From contig OZ038478.1 of assembly GCA_964036315.1 (NCBI GenBank), positions 145,561,065 through 145,625,064 of the forward strand: a stretch of DNA of 64,000 bases. The letters are read 5' to 3'. Under the pieces are notes generated by a model. It ran no database searches and had not been told where the DNA came from. It saw only the letters and a list, made by a program, of their open reading frames with translations. Below, piece by piece: positions 9,677 to 21,640 of this stretch (its first letter is position 1; every line of letters begins with the position of its first letter). The position numbers and the translations under genes were made by a program. The DNA is from Acanthosepion esculentum (lineage: Eukaryota > Mollusca > Cephalopoda > Sepiida > Sepiidae).

Positions 9677-10406
9677 TCACATCACTTCAAACAAGACTGA
9701 AGAAACAAACAATGGATCGACAGTTTTTGCAATAATTCGTGGGCAAAAGTTCTCCCATGGTGAGTGATCAGAGGGCAAAGGACCCTGCACACATTGTAAA
9801 TGATACAGATACAGGAGCTGCTCTTGAAGTACCCTCCATGCGGTAATATGAGATGTATGACATGCTAGGGCCACTTGATGTGTGCTGATATCTGTATTGT
9901 CTCTGACACCCTGTGGAATGTGTTCTTCATTGTCAAGTGTACGAGTGGATCTTGGTTGCCCTCGATCCATAGTTTGTGGTGCCTTGGATCCTGTCTCAGC
10001 AACGCAATAATAAACAGCAGCAATAGTTGGATGACTCGACTGCCATCAGTCTGGAAACACAATCCAATACAGGTGTGCAGCCGCGTGTCCATTACCATTC
10101 ATGCGGTCGTATGTAAAAATCATATCTGCCTGCCTACAACATGAATATCCTGCCATTGTTAAATGGAACACTTCTCAGTTAACTCACTAGTACACACGTT
10201 AAATGTTGAAGACAGATGAGCCACAAATGTACACGAATGACAAATGTAACCTAGAGTACATGGTAACACAGTGGCATCTATCATAAAATTCTTTAAACTT
10301 AACTCAAAAATCAAGGATTTGCGGACATATGGACATTTGTCCTTGTTTTGCTGTGAGGAACCTGTCCTCAAAGTTCGTAAAAGTATTTTTGTTACACCCT
10401 GTATAT
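9677..10406 (-). pseudogene. Mariner-like DNA transposon, 5' half
   Basis: Minus-strand frames read YRIVFPERWQPSHPTI, ETGSKAPQTMDRGQPRSTRT, HQVALACHTSHITAWRVLQE and QLLYLYHLQCVQGPLPSD, ending DPLFVSSVLFEVM. This is the helix-turn-helix N-terminal half of a DDE transposase common in arthropods and molluscs; the sequence ends where the first catalytic Asp is expected, so the catalytic core is lost. A frame change is needed near 9990. The outer end near 10406 carries ACAGGGTGTAAC, a typical terminal inverted-repeat start of this group. Confidence 0.75.
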
Positions 10407-10410
10407 AGGG

Positions 10411-12210
10411 ACCTCCAAGAATTTGCTAAAAATCAGCATGCTCTGATGAAAATCTGCTCCGAATATAATGATAACATAGTTTTATTATCAAAATCTTTAT
10501 GTTATTATTAGGAGGAAAGATCAAAGTATTTTTGAATATTTATTTCAATTTTTTACTCTTTCCTAGAACACTCGAACTTTTGATTAAATGTCTTGCATCA
10601 GTGAATATACTATATTTTATAGCTCAGTAAATTTTAGTCTCTTTTTTGCAATGACAGATACATTAGTTTGGAATTTCTTGCAAAAATCAAATAATAATAG
10701 GATTTTGGAGAATTTAAATTTCTTTTTTTGTTTTTTTGTTTTTTGCTTTTAGCAAAATTGGATCCCATCATACCGAAAATCTCTTCGGAATCAAAAAGTA
10801 AAAAATGCAATAAAACTATGACATTATTTAATTAGAGATGCTCTAAATTGCTTCTCTGAATAATATATATTAAGGAAAATATTTTCGATGAAAAATGAAT
10901 TTTGCAAGTTTTCATTTTTTTTTAAATTTTAATTAGAATAATTTGTAACATTTTTAAAGGGTTTAAAATTCAGTTTCAATGGTGTAAATTTCAGAAAAGC
11001 TTGTTTTAAGTAAAACCATATTTACTCATATATCGTAAAGTTTATGGCAACACTGAATATTTTAAAAATAATTTTAAGATGTTTTGGTTTGTGTAAAAAC
11101 ATGAAAAGTTTTATAGATACGGTCACCCATACATGATACTATCAGAAAATAATGGCTGCTTACCATAGTATGCGTAAGCACGTTGCGCAGAATACTTTCT
11201 TATAGTAATTTTGATCCTTATTGAGTACCTCGCCATGCCTAACTAACCTATATTTCAAAAGTAACACTAAGTATTGTCGCAAAACATTTCCTCAGCTGTG
11301 AGTTCGATCACTTGTATTCTCGCAAAGGCCTAACTGACGAAACCGTCATTCCAACAGAGATTCTAGAAAATGTCTGTTGAAAGATCTAAATATAAAACAC
11401 AGCTCTGTCTAGGTATATATGGGACATGAACTTTATTTGGATTAATAAAATAGGCCATAAATTACGAGACATGATCCAAATACAGTAGATCGTTTCAGCA
11501 GCAGAAATTGGTGATTTCGAAGTTCAAAGATCAGAATGTCTTGTTAAATAAAATAACTGATATGTATGCAGACACGCAATAAAATAACCCCTAACACTCT
11601 TCAACACTGAATAAAAAGGGAAATACAATCACTGGCATAAGTATATATAAAAATATCACATATTAATGTGATTATGTGTAAAATATTTTGTGGATTTCGC
11701 ATTCTAACATGCATCACCCAAAGATTCCAAGGGTGAAATCAAGTCACATGTAAGCTCTACTGACTTTAATTCATTTATACATTGATATGAACGACTTCTC
11801 AGGAATGTGATTTTCTTGATGCTGTTGTCCAAAGAGGGCAATCACAGAGTGCGGTGCCTTTGGAAAGTACCTGAAAACCATTTTTTACATATTGATGAAG
11901 CTATTTTAATTGTATTTTCTACGAGTATGTCAACACTTAATAACATCAACTGTGAACATGGTCACAATGTGCTGACCGTGTTTGTAAAATAAATAAAAAA
12001 GATTCCCAAAATTAAGTTAAAAATAAAAATATCCTTGATAATGGCTAAAAGAATAAAAGTACTTGAATATACAAAACATTTGGATTTGCAGAGCATTCGA
12101 GAAATTTTTACACACTTTATGTTTAGAAAGGAAAGAAAACTAATACGAACATAAGAAATATTAAATAAAAAACTTAAACGCAATACCTTTACAGTCGTAT
12201 TTACTGAAAA

Positions 12211-12212
<2 letters not shown>
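10411..12212. other. AT-rich unique DNA, no gene seen
   Basis: About 1.8 kb with long A/T runs. No coding domain, structural RNA or terminal repeat was recognised on either strand. Confidence 0.45.

Positions 12213-12272
<60 letters not shown>
12213..12272. repeat. (TA)n microsatellite
   Basis: About 30 uninterrupted TA units. Confidence 0.97.
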
Positions 12273-12274
<2 letters not shown>

Positions 12275-12684
12275 CTCTTACCTTCGATGTTGGTAAATTA
12301 AGATGAAATAACTTTTCTTGTTTTAAGTTTTTTCTTTCTTTAACTGTTTTTGTTGATTTTTTTCCTAAAATAAGAACAAGTGCATTGCAAACAATCTTGC
12401 GTTTGTCACAATTTACATTGCTTTCGGTCACAGCGCGCGCACATTACTATTTGCTTTGAAAATGAAACAAAACAGTGTTTGTCATCAGTAATTCTTACCC
12501 TAATAATTTATTGTCGATGTAAACTATTGTTTGCATTCTGCATAGAGCGATATAGGACCGAAAAGATAAGGGAAATTTAAAAATAATTTATCTGTACATA
12601 AGTTGAAATTTCCCACGCATCGAAACTCATAGATATAGATAAATAGACAGATATATATGAACCGACACAGATATGAACAGAGAG

Positions 12685-12737
<53 letters not shown>

Positions 12738-12738
12738 C
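12685..12738. repeat. (GATA)n microsatellite
   Basis: About 13 GATA units, with scattered GATA/ATAG motifs in the preceding 60 bp. Confidence 0.95.
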
Positions 12739-13084
12739 TCCATCTTTTACATATTTGACACAAGGTCTGTTCTATCGAATTGTTAGATGTCTTGATTTCA
12801 CTTTCTATGTGAGAACTTGGAAACTTTGTTGTGTTAATATCATTGCTAGCTGCAGGATCATATAATTTAAATAAAGTGTATTTCGGCAGGAAGAATTCTT
12901 TCAAACGTGTTTGGTTGAATAATATCAATATGTCCATTTATGGATGTTTTAATTTCGCTTTCCCTGAGATGTTTGAAAGAATTGCTACCGAAATACAGTT
13001 TTTTCAAACAATTATGTTTGAATTCATATATACAATAAATAATAATATACTTAAAATTATAATATATTTATACAATTATCAGGT

Positions 13085-13510
13085 CCAACCAGACGTCTCC
13101 ATATTGCAAAGTAACGAGCACTCCACAGAAGAGAACGAGGCCAGTCCGTAAATACTGAAGTAGGAGGTTGAGTTGGCAGTAAGGAGCTTGAAACCTGGCA
13201 ATTCACTCGGAGTGTATAATATTCCCTCTTACTTGATAAATCATGGAGGTGAAGAAACTATCAAAGTCATAGCATCACAATGGCAGAAGATTTGGGAACA
13301 AAATGTGGCTGTCAGAGAAACAAGCAGGTTTTAGAAGTGGACGAACTACAATGGAATAGGTCTTCAATTGTAGGATCCTCGTTGAGAAATACCTGCAACA
13401 TTAGAAGGATGTGTTCCACAACCATGTTGATTATAAGAAAGCATTTGACAAATCCTTATGGAATTCAATGTAGATTACGGAATTATCCAAATCATCCATC
13501 TCCTCTATAA
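13085..13510 (+). pseudogene. LINE reverse transcriptase fragment
   Basis: Fragments of the RT fingers and palm in shifting frames: EVELAVRSLKPGNSLGVYNIPSYL and GGEETIKVIASQWQKIWE, then EKQAGFRSGRTTM and an HVDYKKAFD stretch around the motif A aspartate. This order (LKPGKSPGVDNIP, then KQAGFRSGRGT, then DFKKAFD) is diagnostic of Jockey/I/RTE-type non-LTR RTs. Several frameshifts and gaps; the YADD box is missing. Confidence 0.75.
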
Positions 13511-13539
13511 AGAGTATATATAGTTCTCCAGCTGCATGC

Positions 13540-13760
13540 CAAAACCTGTCCCTGTTTTCAAAGATGAAGCATTCTCATTCCCTTCGTAATTTATTAGTAA
13601 GAATTAAGTTCCATTCAGACAGCTTCTTCGCAAGAACTGTTGCATTGTGGAACAGATTCCCGGCAGAATGTTTTCCCAATCAATACAATCTTGATCACTT
13701 CATGTCTACAGTTAACTATCTTTCCTACATAACCTCATGAACTTCACCCTAACCTTTTCT
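13540..13760 (+). pseudogene. LINE 3' coding end
   Basis: Translation gives FFARTVALWNRFPAECFPNQYNLDHFMSTVNYLSY, the closing WNSLPxxCFPxxYNLxxFKxxVNxYL signature also found at 3.4-4.1, 25.95 and 26.5 kb. It lies just downstream of the RT fragment at 13.1-13.5 kb and may be the same copy with an internal deletion. Confidence 0.7.
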
Positions 13761-13769
13761 TACACTCAT

Positions 13770-14690
13770 ACAACACCACACATTAACTCTCTAACTTGTG
13801 TGGCTCTTGGATCTTCTATAAAAAATATATATCCAGCTCAATAAATCGAGATTTTTGAAATAATCTGGAATACGAAGAATTCACTGAGTTCACAGGATAT
13901 TATAGCGTCGATGGTCGACTAGAATGCATTACTATAAAAATATATGCAATAGAAAATATATTTTCAATAAATTTATTTTACCCACGTCGTGTCACGCTTT
14001 GGGGTCACTGTTATTGAATATCTTCGAAAGTCACTCTCGTGTATCTTCTAATATTCTATCTTCTCCAATAACCTTATGAACTTAAACCGATTCTTTTTTA
14101 CACATGCTCTTTTTTTACACATACTCATATTATGCATAGCACTAAATGGCGATAAGAAGAGTAAAATATACAGGAAATAATTTATAGCTGGATCGCACAT
14201 CGCACAAATCACGGTTATTGAGATATGGACTATTGAGAGCTCAATGGTCATTGAGTTACTGACATTTGGGGTTCTATTCTCGCTGAGAAATATAATACTA
14301 TACGCCGCCCCGGAGTGTCTAGTAAAACAACTTTTCTCAATGTTTACAATAGATATATTAAATGTGACAATAGGAAACGCTTAAATGAAGGTAACAAAAA
14401 ATAACGCTAGATAAGAAATAATCTACGTATATATGGGGAAAGTTATCACGAATGTCAGTTTGCTTCAAAATTAGAGTGTATAAAAGAATTGTAACAATAA
14501 CTCGTTACATAAATGACGTTAAAATACGTCATTCTTTAAGTCAGGTAATAAACACCATGTGAACAGGGAGATAGATAGATAGATGTGTGCATGGAATCAT
14601 AGATAAATATATGCTGAGGCACACCAACTAGACAAGAACGCGATAATATTTAGTGATAAACTAACGTCAAGAAAATCGTGACAGAATTGA
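13770..14690. other. AT-rich DNA, no gene recognised
   Basis: No domain or structured RNA recognised. Short GATA runs near 14570. Confidence 0.4.
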
Positions 14691-14779
14691 AAGTAGTTGC
14701 TTTAAAGTCAAGTGTTTCATTTCACTCTCTATATTGTGCCTGCCAAAAAATCTGCAAAGAAATTTATAATACATTTGCT

Positions 14780-15222
14780 TATTTTGTGTCGTGTTTGTCT
14801 TGTTTTCGATATGTTGCACGTAGAAAACAAGATATTTACAAAAGTTACCGAACCGAAAATATATGTTCACTATGTAGACGATTTATTTTATTCCAGATGA
14901 AATCAAAAATGAAATTGATAATCATATTGAAAAAAAACTCTGTCCTTAACTTTCCCCATTCTTAGATATTCCCGTAGAATTCAGTAGTAATACATTCACT
15001 ATTTCGTTATACAATAACACTAGTAGGAATTCCTGCCATCTTAATTTTATAACTGAATATCCACTTAGATATAAAATAGTGTTAAAACATTTCCTCAAGT
15101 GATCGAATGCATCCTCTTGTTCACTGTTCCTTAAAGAAGTCAATAATGTGAAAGAGACGCTAGTTATCGACGGTTTTCCGAAATACCTCATCGATCACCA
15201 GATTATACTAGTTTGATGAGCC
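14780..15222 (+). pseudogene. PLE reverse transcriptase fragment
   Basis: Reading through two frames: TEPKIYVHYVDDLFYSR (catalytic YVDD), then ILDIPVEFSSNTFTISLYNN, SCHLNFITEYPLRYKIVLKH and VKETLVIDGFPKYLIDHQI. This is the stretch after motif C of Penelope-like RTs (FLDVxIE...TSVYRKPT...P..YK...L...GFP..LV). N-terminal RT and GIY-YIG domains are missing. It abuts Helitron-derived DNA at about 15225. Confidence 0.7.
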
Positions 15223-15224
15223 CG

Positions 15225-17334
15225 CGAGTCCTAGAAGATCCCGTTCGTTACAAAACTAATTCTAGCTGAAATCAGGCGGCACGGAGACATCGCGCTTGCT
15301 GTTGCCACGGGATTGCGGCCACATTGCTGTCGGGCGGACGGACGCCACACTCTATGTCGGGTCAGGCTGACGTATTAAGACGTTGTAAACTCATAGTGTG
15401 GGACGAGTGTACTATGACTCACAAACAAGCACTCGAGGCGTTGAATAGGTCCCTTCAAGACATTAGGAACTCCACTGCTTTCATGGATGGCTTGACTTCT
15501 GTCAGGTGACCTTCGACAAACCCTGCCTGTCATTCCATAAGGGACAAGGCCGCTAGCCCTCGGGGAGGGCCGAACGCCTTCAGATGCAGAAGGCTACATT
15601 AACTTGGGAACACTGTGTTCAGTTGTTGACACCCATCAACAGCTCAGAGATGCCATCATTCCGCATCTTATTGCCAACTACTGAGAACTTGAGTGGCTCT
15701 CTGAAAGAGCTGTTCTTGCTCCAAAAAACACCACAGTTACTAGCATTAATGAGCAATTCTTGCAGTGCATTCTCGGGGATGATTACATCTACAAATCCAT
15801 TGACAGAACGCCCGACCCGGACAACCTTACAGACTACCCGGTCGAACTTCTGAATTCCTTAGTACCGGCGGGGCTTCCGCTTCACACACTGAGACTGAAA
15901 GTGGGCGCGCCCTTTATGCTTTTGCGTAAACTGGAAACACCAATTCTTACCGGTTGCGGAAGGGGTGAAACTGTATTCATACCGCGCATGTATCTATCTC
16001 TGTCGGGTTCAGATGTGTCCTTTACATTCTGCCAGTCGCAGTTTCTCGTCAGACTTTGCTTTGCAATGTCTATTAATAAATCACAGGGTAAAACACTACG
16101 TGTCGCGGGAATTCACCTTGGAGAGCAATGTTTTTCCCCACGGCCGATTTTACGTAGGCTGTTCGCATTTAGGTAAAAGCGAGGACGTATTCGTCTTCAC
16201 TCCCAGAGGTTCTGCAAAAAATGTCGTTTACAAGGAGGTTCTGTAGGTTGATGGGACGTAGGCGGCGGCTGAGAGTTTACCACTATGCGGTCTTCAGGAC
16301 TGTACAAACCGTCGGCGACATTACAAACCGCCACGCAAAGCTCCGATTCCCAAGAGCAGTTTTCCCTATTACCACACCTTCACAGCCTACCTGCCTTACA
16401 GACGTCCGTGAAATGTGTCTCCCATTGTTACTACACCGCACCAGATAAACACTTCCTTCCACCTGCCTTCGGCGTATTCGCATGGCAGCTTGCGTTTTCT
16501 GTCAAACCCTCCCGTCTATTGCCACTGTCATATCCATTACACCACTACCATCTACGCATGGAGGCATCAATAATTGTGTTAAGCGCCCCCCCCAGGTAAA
16601 TGCTGTATCCATTCCCAACATTTTTGAATATCTCAGCGCTACAGGGAGCTTGCAATGACATGCGCTTTCCCTAGGTTTTAGTGTTCAGTCCCATCATACA
16701 GTTGATCACCGGCAGTGCTACATGAAACGCATCACCGACATCACTCTTCACATTTGTGGGAATTGTTTGGAATCTCTGTACTGGCCTTAGCCAGGTTTCG
16801 CCTATTGAATTAATCTACACCTGTACAATGTGTCTGCTGCAGGGATTTGGCATCGTGGAATCCTTCTGGGGCCAGCCAGTTAATTCCGTCTCCGCCTTGC
16901 TTCTCATACACCTACCTGTTGACCTGTTTGCGGTAGTGCCATCGCCATCTTTCCAACAAGACTAAGCAAGCCGTACTTAAGTAGGGTCGGGTAGGTGAAC
17001 GTGTGCAAACTGGAGAAGAGCAGCTTTGCCGACCACCGACGCCGACAGGTTAAGCGAGTCCTACGGTGAAAACGCAACCATTATTTTACATTGCCAGAAT
17101 TAAAAATCTTGACCGATTATGAACGGGTAGCAATCTTCGGGTAAGCACGGAGCAGCAACATAGCAGCCACCTATTGCAACCGGTTGCCCTTGATCTCACT
17201 GATTTTGCTACCAGTGAGATTTCCGACCTATCAGTGAGCTAAACAACTGCGGATACGTGCGTAAGTTCAATAATGCAAACTCCAAAGCAATTTAAATGCA
17301 TAAAACTCCGAGCAACGCCGGGCTTTACTGCTAG
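15225..17334 (+). mobile_element. Helitron remnant with intact 3' terminus
   Basis: Contains a PIF1-type helicase pseudogene (15265-16246) and about 1.1 kb of non-coding sequence. The 3' end is CTAG (17331-17334) followed by T, as expected for insertion between A and T, and is preceded by a GC-rich potential hairpin (CCGAGCAACGCCGGGC) about 10 bp upstream. The Rep domain and the TC 5' end are not present, so the left side is truncated at the PLE junction. Its terminal motif CAACGCCGGGC..CTGCTAG is shared with the 33-kb element. Confidence 0.8.
15265..16246 (+). pseudogene. Helitron PIF1-like DNA helicase, broken
   Basis: The first part reads EIRRHGDIALAVATGIAATLLSGGRT and then LIVWDECTMTHKQALEALNR, the Walker B (DE) box of PIF1/Helitron helicases. 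After a stop near 15508 and degraded sequence, the second part reads DYIYKSIDR, LLNSLVPAGLPLHTLRLKVG, PFMLLRKLE, CGRGETVFIPR, FAMSINKSQGKTL (helicase motif V region) and, after a frameshift, RFYVGCSHLGKSEDVFVF with NVVYKEVL. The helicase would unwind DNA in rolling-circle transposition. Walker A is missing. Confidence 0.88.
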
Positions 17335-17539
17335 TGAAACTATAAAATTGAAGCATTACAGAAAAACAAATGAACTAAGTAAAATCTTGCACAAAAGAGA
17401 AAGAAAGTATTGAGTGATTGTTTTTACGGCTCATCAACACTTTGCGAGTCTTTTAAAGCCAGAAAATATGTTTAGATTGCAAGAATTTAATTTTAGATAA
17501 TAATTATTTGATGGTACAAGTCTTCGTAAATAATTCAAA

Positions 17540-17810
17540 CCCGGGGGATAAGAGGGGAGTCGTACCTTTTAGATGTATTTGCACGTAAGTGAATATATCG
17601 AACTCAACTGGAATTGGAACTCCGCTCGCTCAATGAACATTCCCGAGCCATTATCAATTACACCAACCGCACATCTAAGTTTACAGCACCAGGTATTCCC
17701 AAGCGGTCATCCATCTAGGTACTGACTAGTCTCGATGTTGCTTAACTTTGGCGATCGTACTGGAACCGGTGATTCAACCTGAGGCGGCCGTAAGCCTCTC
17801 GTTGCTGAAG
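17540..17810 (-). repeat. 5S rRNA-derived repeat, copy 1
   Basis: A SINE-like unit: 5S-related head on the minus strand (17677-17795) followed by a tail containing GTTCCAATTCCAGTTGAG and ATATTCACTTACGTGCAAATA. The same tail occurs at 18125-18248 and, inverted and without the 5S head, at 25654-25742. The repeated 5S-plus-tail architecture is what defines SINE3-type elements; no terminal repeats or target duplication could be fixed. Confidence 0.65.
17677..17795 (-). pseudogene. 5S rRNA-like sequence
   Basis: Exactly 119 nt, from GCTTACGGCC to GGTGCTGTAAACTT, matching both ends of animal 5S rRNA. The internal promoter is well kept: AAGTTAAGCAAC (box A), GATGGATGACCGCTTGGGAA (box C region) and TAGTCAGTACCTAGATG between them. 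The 5' half after CGGCC is diverged from canonical 5S (CCTCAGGTTGAATCACCGG), so it is unlikely to be a functional ribosomal gene. It may still be a Pol III promoter. Confidence 0.8.
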
Positions 17811-18124
17811 AATAATTAATAGAAATAGGTACTCATCTGAAATCGGCCGAACAGACACTAATTATTCTATAAAACTAAAAAAATAATGTAGGAGATGTAA
17901 AAATTAGAATAAATGAGAAAATAATTAAAAATAAAAACTGGTTTGAAATGGGTTAAAACCAAATTTCTTAAAGGATGAGATCTACACTTAAAGTAAAAAT
18001 AATCGTTTCGAAACTTAACATCTGTCATGTTTTATCTGGATAATGCTGATTTTGTTGAAATTAAATTCTTTTCGGATAACGTTCATTAATCGATAAAACT
18101 TCCAATTAAAGGTTTCTCAGAGTG

Positions 18125-18370
18125 TGAGGGGTGGATTCACACGTTTCCCAAGGGTATTTGCGCGTAAGTGAATATAATGTAGTTGACTGGAATTGGAACT
18201 GGGCTCTAAGCTTTTCAATTCCAGGCCGTTATCACCACCCGCACGTTCAAGCTTACAGTATCTGGTAATCCCGAACGGTCAACCATATAGGTAGTTACCA
18301 TTCTTGACATTGATTAATTTAGGCGATCCTACGAGATCCCTTGTTGGAAAGCCCTTGACCTAGTGGTGAA
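18125..18370 (-). repeat. 5S rRNA-derived repeat, copy 2
   Basis: Same architecture and strand as copy 1, 570 bp away: 5S-like head (about 18249-18367; box C remnant ATGGTTGACCGTTCGGGATTACC cited in part, 3' end ACTGTAAGCTT) and the same tail. It is more diverged than copy 1, with the box A region reading AATTAATCAATGTC. Confidence 0.65.
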
Positions 18371-18399
18371 TTTGTGTCCATTCCTTTTAACGTGATATG

Positions 18400-20060
18400 A
18401 CCGTACGGCAGAATGAATATAATTTACTAGATGCGTAAAAAAATAAAATAAGAGAAAATAAACAAAAAATGAGGAATAACAAGAAAAAGAAAAACATTTA
18501 AGAAGGAAAAAACATGACGAAATGAAATCATTTTAAGGACAAAAATATTGAATGAGAGAAGCAGGTAAAAGAACATGACAAATTATCTTCAATGAAAGAA
18601 ATCAAAACGAAGACTCATAAGTGTTTACAGGGCAGCTGCCGTCAGCATTTACATGATTCGCTTTCTTTTGACGCATGTGCGACTTTATTGTACTTCTCTC
18701 TTGTTAATCAAACTTTTTAAAAATGGTTTAATTTGGGTCCAAAACAAATTTCGCGTCCAATTTATTTCCGGTGAGCATTCTTAGCGAGCAATTTTACAAA
18801 ACTGTAAAAATCTTTGACAAATCTAGAGATTTGGCCGTAAGCAGAAGCGAGACATAACAGAGGGAATTATCACGAGAGGAAGAATAAAAAAGTGGCTGTG
18901 AATGAATGTTGATCCCCGCGTGTACACTCCGCTCCTGATGATTGTATATACTAGAAAGATCTGTGAAAATTACACGAATTTCTTATTAAATATTTCTAAA
19001 GAATCTTAATTTTTAACTCTTAAATAAAAAGGATTGAATAATCCCCTGACGAGTTTGTTGCTATTTCACCCGTTAAAGTTTGTTCGAAAAGAGTAATTAC
19101 CGCTGTAGAAAAAAAATGGTAATTCAGTGACGTGAGAAAAAAGAACGAAACCAAACTTTTAAGATTCAAACGTTTTATGAGTATAACAGTATACAAAAAA
19201 AATGATATTTTCCGGACTTATCTTGTCACAGAAAATAAAATCCTGTTAACAGTTCTTTGAAGTCATATGATTTCTTGTTGTGGTTTCGCAGCAATATCTT
19301 CGCGTCTGGACTTCCTGAGAACCGAGAAGTTATTCACGAGGAGTAGGCGCTACAATCCCGGGTTCCACAGAGCTGTTGATGAAGCTTTTTCCAAAAATAC
19401 TGTTTTTGTAAGGGCTACTCGTTTAAAGACAGGAAAGAGGAAGAAATATTCAAACAAATCGGGATGAGACAGCTTCAGTAAGGGGCCTTCTGATGTGTTC
19501 ATTTTCAGTCAGTAACATACATTCTTTTAACAAAGCCAAACTACCCGTTCAAAGGTGGTACTCAAAAAGACTTGTAACAATTCCAATAAGTTATACGACA
19601 ATAAAATATCCGTAGAAATGCTTAACAACTTTAACAAAATGTTGCCATAACTAATATAAATATGAATTCTGGTCGTTATTTTAAGAACTGTGTAGAAATG
19701 AAAAGACGTTTTCCATTTCACTAGAATAACCGTCAAACACTTTTTTTCTTTCTTTCTTTCATTCATTTATTTTCTCACTGAAAATTAAGTAGTATGTTTC
19801 CCCTATGTCAACGCGATCAAAACGGCATAGTCCATTAGTTATGAGATATTGGCTTGAGACATTAAACGCTTTTATCTTCCCTTATTTCTTTCTTTCTAGC
19901 TACTCCCCCGTCTTACGAACATTTAATAATAACTTTAAAATGATTCAGCAGCCGATGTTATTTTATATAACTTATAGTCATTTCTTTATTTGGTGATTGC
20001 TTACTCGGTTTCCGTCGTTCGATAGAGTGTGGTTGAAAAATGGTTTATTAATCGCGGTCG
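18400..20060. other. Unique-looking DNA, no gene recognised
   Basis: A/T-rich with purine runs. No domain recognised. A pyrimidine-rich motif with TATTTTCTCACTGAAA at about 19745-19830 resembles 25020-25110, just right of the U2-like sequence, so a shared short repeat is possible. Confidence 0.4.
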
Positions 20061-20062
20061 CC

Positions 20063-20084
20063 ATTGCTTCTCGGCCTTTTGGTT
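20063..20084 (+). pseudogene. U2 snRNA 5'-end-like fragment
   Basis: ATTGCTTCTCGGCCTTTTGG matches the very conserved U2 5' end at all but one base. Homology stops after GGTT. It lies 16 bp before the gypsy target duplication, and a longer U2-like piece lies 130 bp beyond the other LTR. Confidence 0.55.
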
Positions 20085-20104
20085 CGAGGTGGTTCAAATA
20101 ATAT

Positions 20105-20321
20105 TGTTATAGTGAAAGACACCTTGTCTAGATAATAGACTCTCCCATCTAGTATAAGTAGGAGTCAGTAGTAGTCGAGAGAAGGAAAAGTGTTCAGCGA
20201 CCACAACTCGATTACTCTGCGTAACACTTTATTACAAGTTCCTAACGTTTCTGTACGTTTAACCTATTTAGGACGCATTTAGTCCGAATACAGTTTCTAT
20301 TGTGGAAATAACACCACAACA
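20105..20321 (+). repeat. 5' LTR of gypsy element A
   Basis: Begins TGTTATAGTG and ends ACAACA, 217 bp. The first 44 bases are repeated at the 3' LTR with one or two differences. It carries the regulatory region and polyadenylation context of the element; no sharp TATA box is evident. Confidence 0.9.
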
Positions 20322-20575
20322 ACTTTTGGCGACGAAGATTCGAACTCATACGGGAGAGAAGAAAAAAATTCGTTCGCCAAGACAACTTTTGGCGACGACG
20401 ATTCGTACTCATACAGAGGCAGAAAAAAAATTCGTTCGCCAATATAACTTTTGGCAGCGAAGATTTGCACTCATACGGAGGAAGAAAAGGTTCGTCCGCC
20501 ACAGTGGTTTTGACGACGAAATTTGTACTCATAGGGAGGAAGAAAATTTTGTTCGCCACAAATAACGTGGGCGAC
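20322..20575 (+). repeat. Leader of gypsy A with repeated primer-binding-site unit
   Basis: Right after the LTR is TTTTGGCGACGAAGATTCG, whose TGGCGACGAAG core matches the complement of a tRNA 3' end (CCA included) and is shared with gypsy B. The ~60-bp unit holding it (CAACTTTTGGCGACGA..ATTCG..ACTCATACGG..GAAGAAAA..TTCGTTCGCCA) is present about four times (starting near 20320, 20380, 20440 and 20505), with a fifth partial GGGCGACAAGG near 20568. Confidence 0.8.
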
Positions 20576-20607
20576 AAGGGTCTCGGATTTACACTTTGAA
20601 AAAATAA

Positions 20608-21640
20608 TGGAGGAATTCAAAAGTCTATTCCAGGATTTTTTAAAGTTCCAATTGGAACAACAAACAAAAATATTAGAACAATAAAAAGCATTCCAGAAGA
20701 AGTTACAGGAAGAAACTTTCAATAGACAGATGCAATTCCAACAGAAAATGGAACAAATGCATGGGGAGTTTCAAAGAAAGATTCTGGAAATAACCGAGAA
20801 CAGGAAAGAGAAAAGTCTACAAAATGATTCCTTCCCAGAGGATAGTATATGGAATTCAATTTAAATATTCACGCACAGTCCAGATGAAGAGGTAACTTTT
20901 CAAGAATATTTTTAAAAATATACGGACGTGTATAACGAGGACTGCCATTTGTGGTCTGAAGGAAAGAAGGTTAGGCTTCTTTTAAGTAAATTAGGAACTG
21001 CTGAGCATAACAAATTGGTAAACTACATTTTACCGAAAAGAAATAACGAGTTGACATTTACCGAGGCGGTAAATATATTAAGCGAGTTATTTAGTCAAAA
21101 GACATCTTTGTTCCACAAGAGGTGGAAATGTTTGAATTTGATAAAAGATGACGTACGCAGCCAATGTGAATAAGCATTGTGAAGAATTCAAGCTAGCAGA
21201 GTTAAGCGCAGACAATTTTAAGTGCTTGGTGTTTGTTCAAAGGGTGGTAGCGGAAAAAGACGCAGAGTTGAAAAAATTAGTACTGGCAAAATTGGAAAGC
21301 AATCCAAGTATTACGGTACAGAATTTGGCAGAAGACTGCACAAGATATGTTAGCGTAAAAAAAGACGCAAAAAAGATAGAACAGTCTGGCGTTTCGCATG
21401 TAAGGAAAATTCGCTACAAAGAAAGTCAGTCTAACAAAAAGAATTATAAAATTGCAGATTATCAACAAAAACGCCCGAAGCCATGTTTTGCTTGCTGTGA
21501 ACTACACTGGTACAGATATTGCAATTTTAAGAATAAAAAATCTTTCAACTGTGGAAGAGTTGGGCACAGACGCACACATTGCCGTTCGAAAAATAAAGGC
21601 AATAAAATAAGAAAATTAAAGTCCAACGGGGTAAATGATG
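20608..21640 (+). pseudogene. Gag of gypsy A, broken
   Basis: Begins MEEFKSLFQDFLKFQLEQQT (20608), followed by a Gln-rich coiled-coil-like stretch with a stop after ILEQ. The capsid-like core reads NEDCHLWSEGKKVRLLLSKL, GTAEHNKLVNYILPKR and SQKTSLFHKRWKCLNL, then shifts frame near 21150 to NVNKHCEEFKLAELSADNF. Two zinc knuckles follow near 21483-21590: CFACCELHWYRYC and FNCGRVGHRRTHC, the second lacking its first Cys (Ser instead). Gag packages the element RNA into cytoplasmic particles. The frame is open from 21148 to the protease. Confidence 0.85.

Noticed and set aside
17677..17795. Functional 5S rRNA gene
   Set aside because: Length and promoter boxes fit, but the 5' half is too diverged from animal 5S, and the unit recurs with a shared tail, so it is better called a derived repeat.
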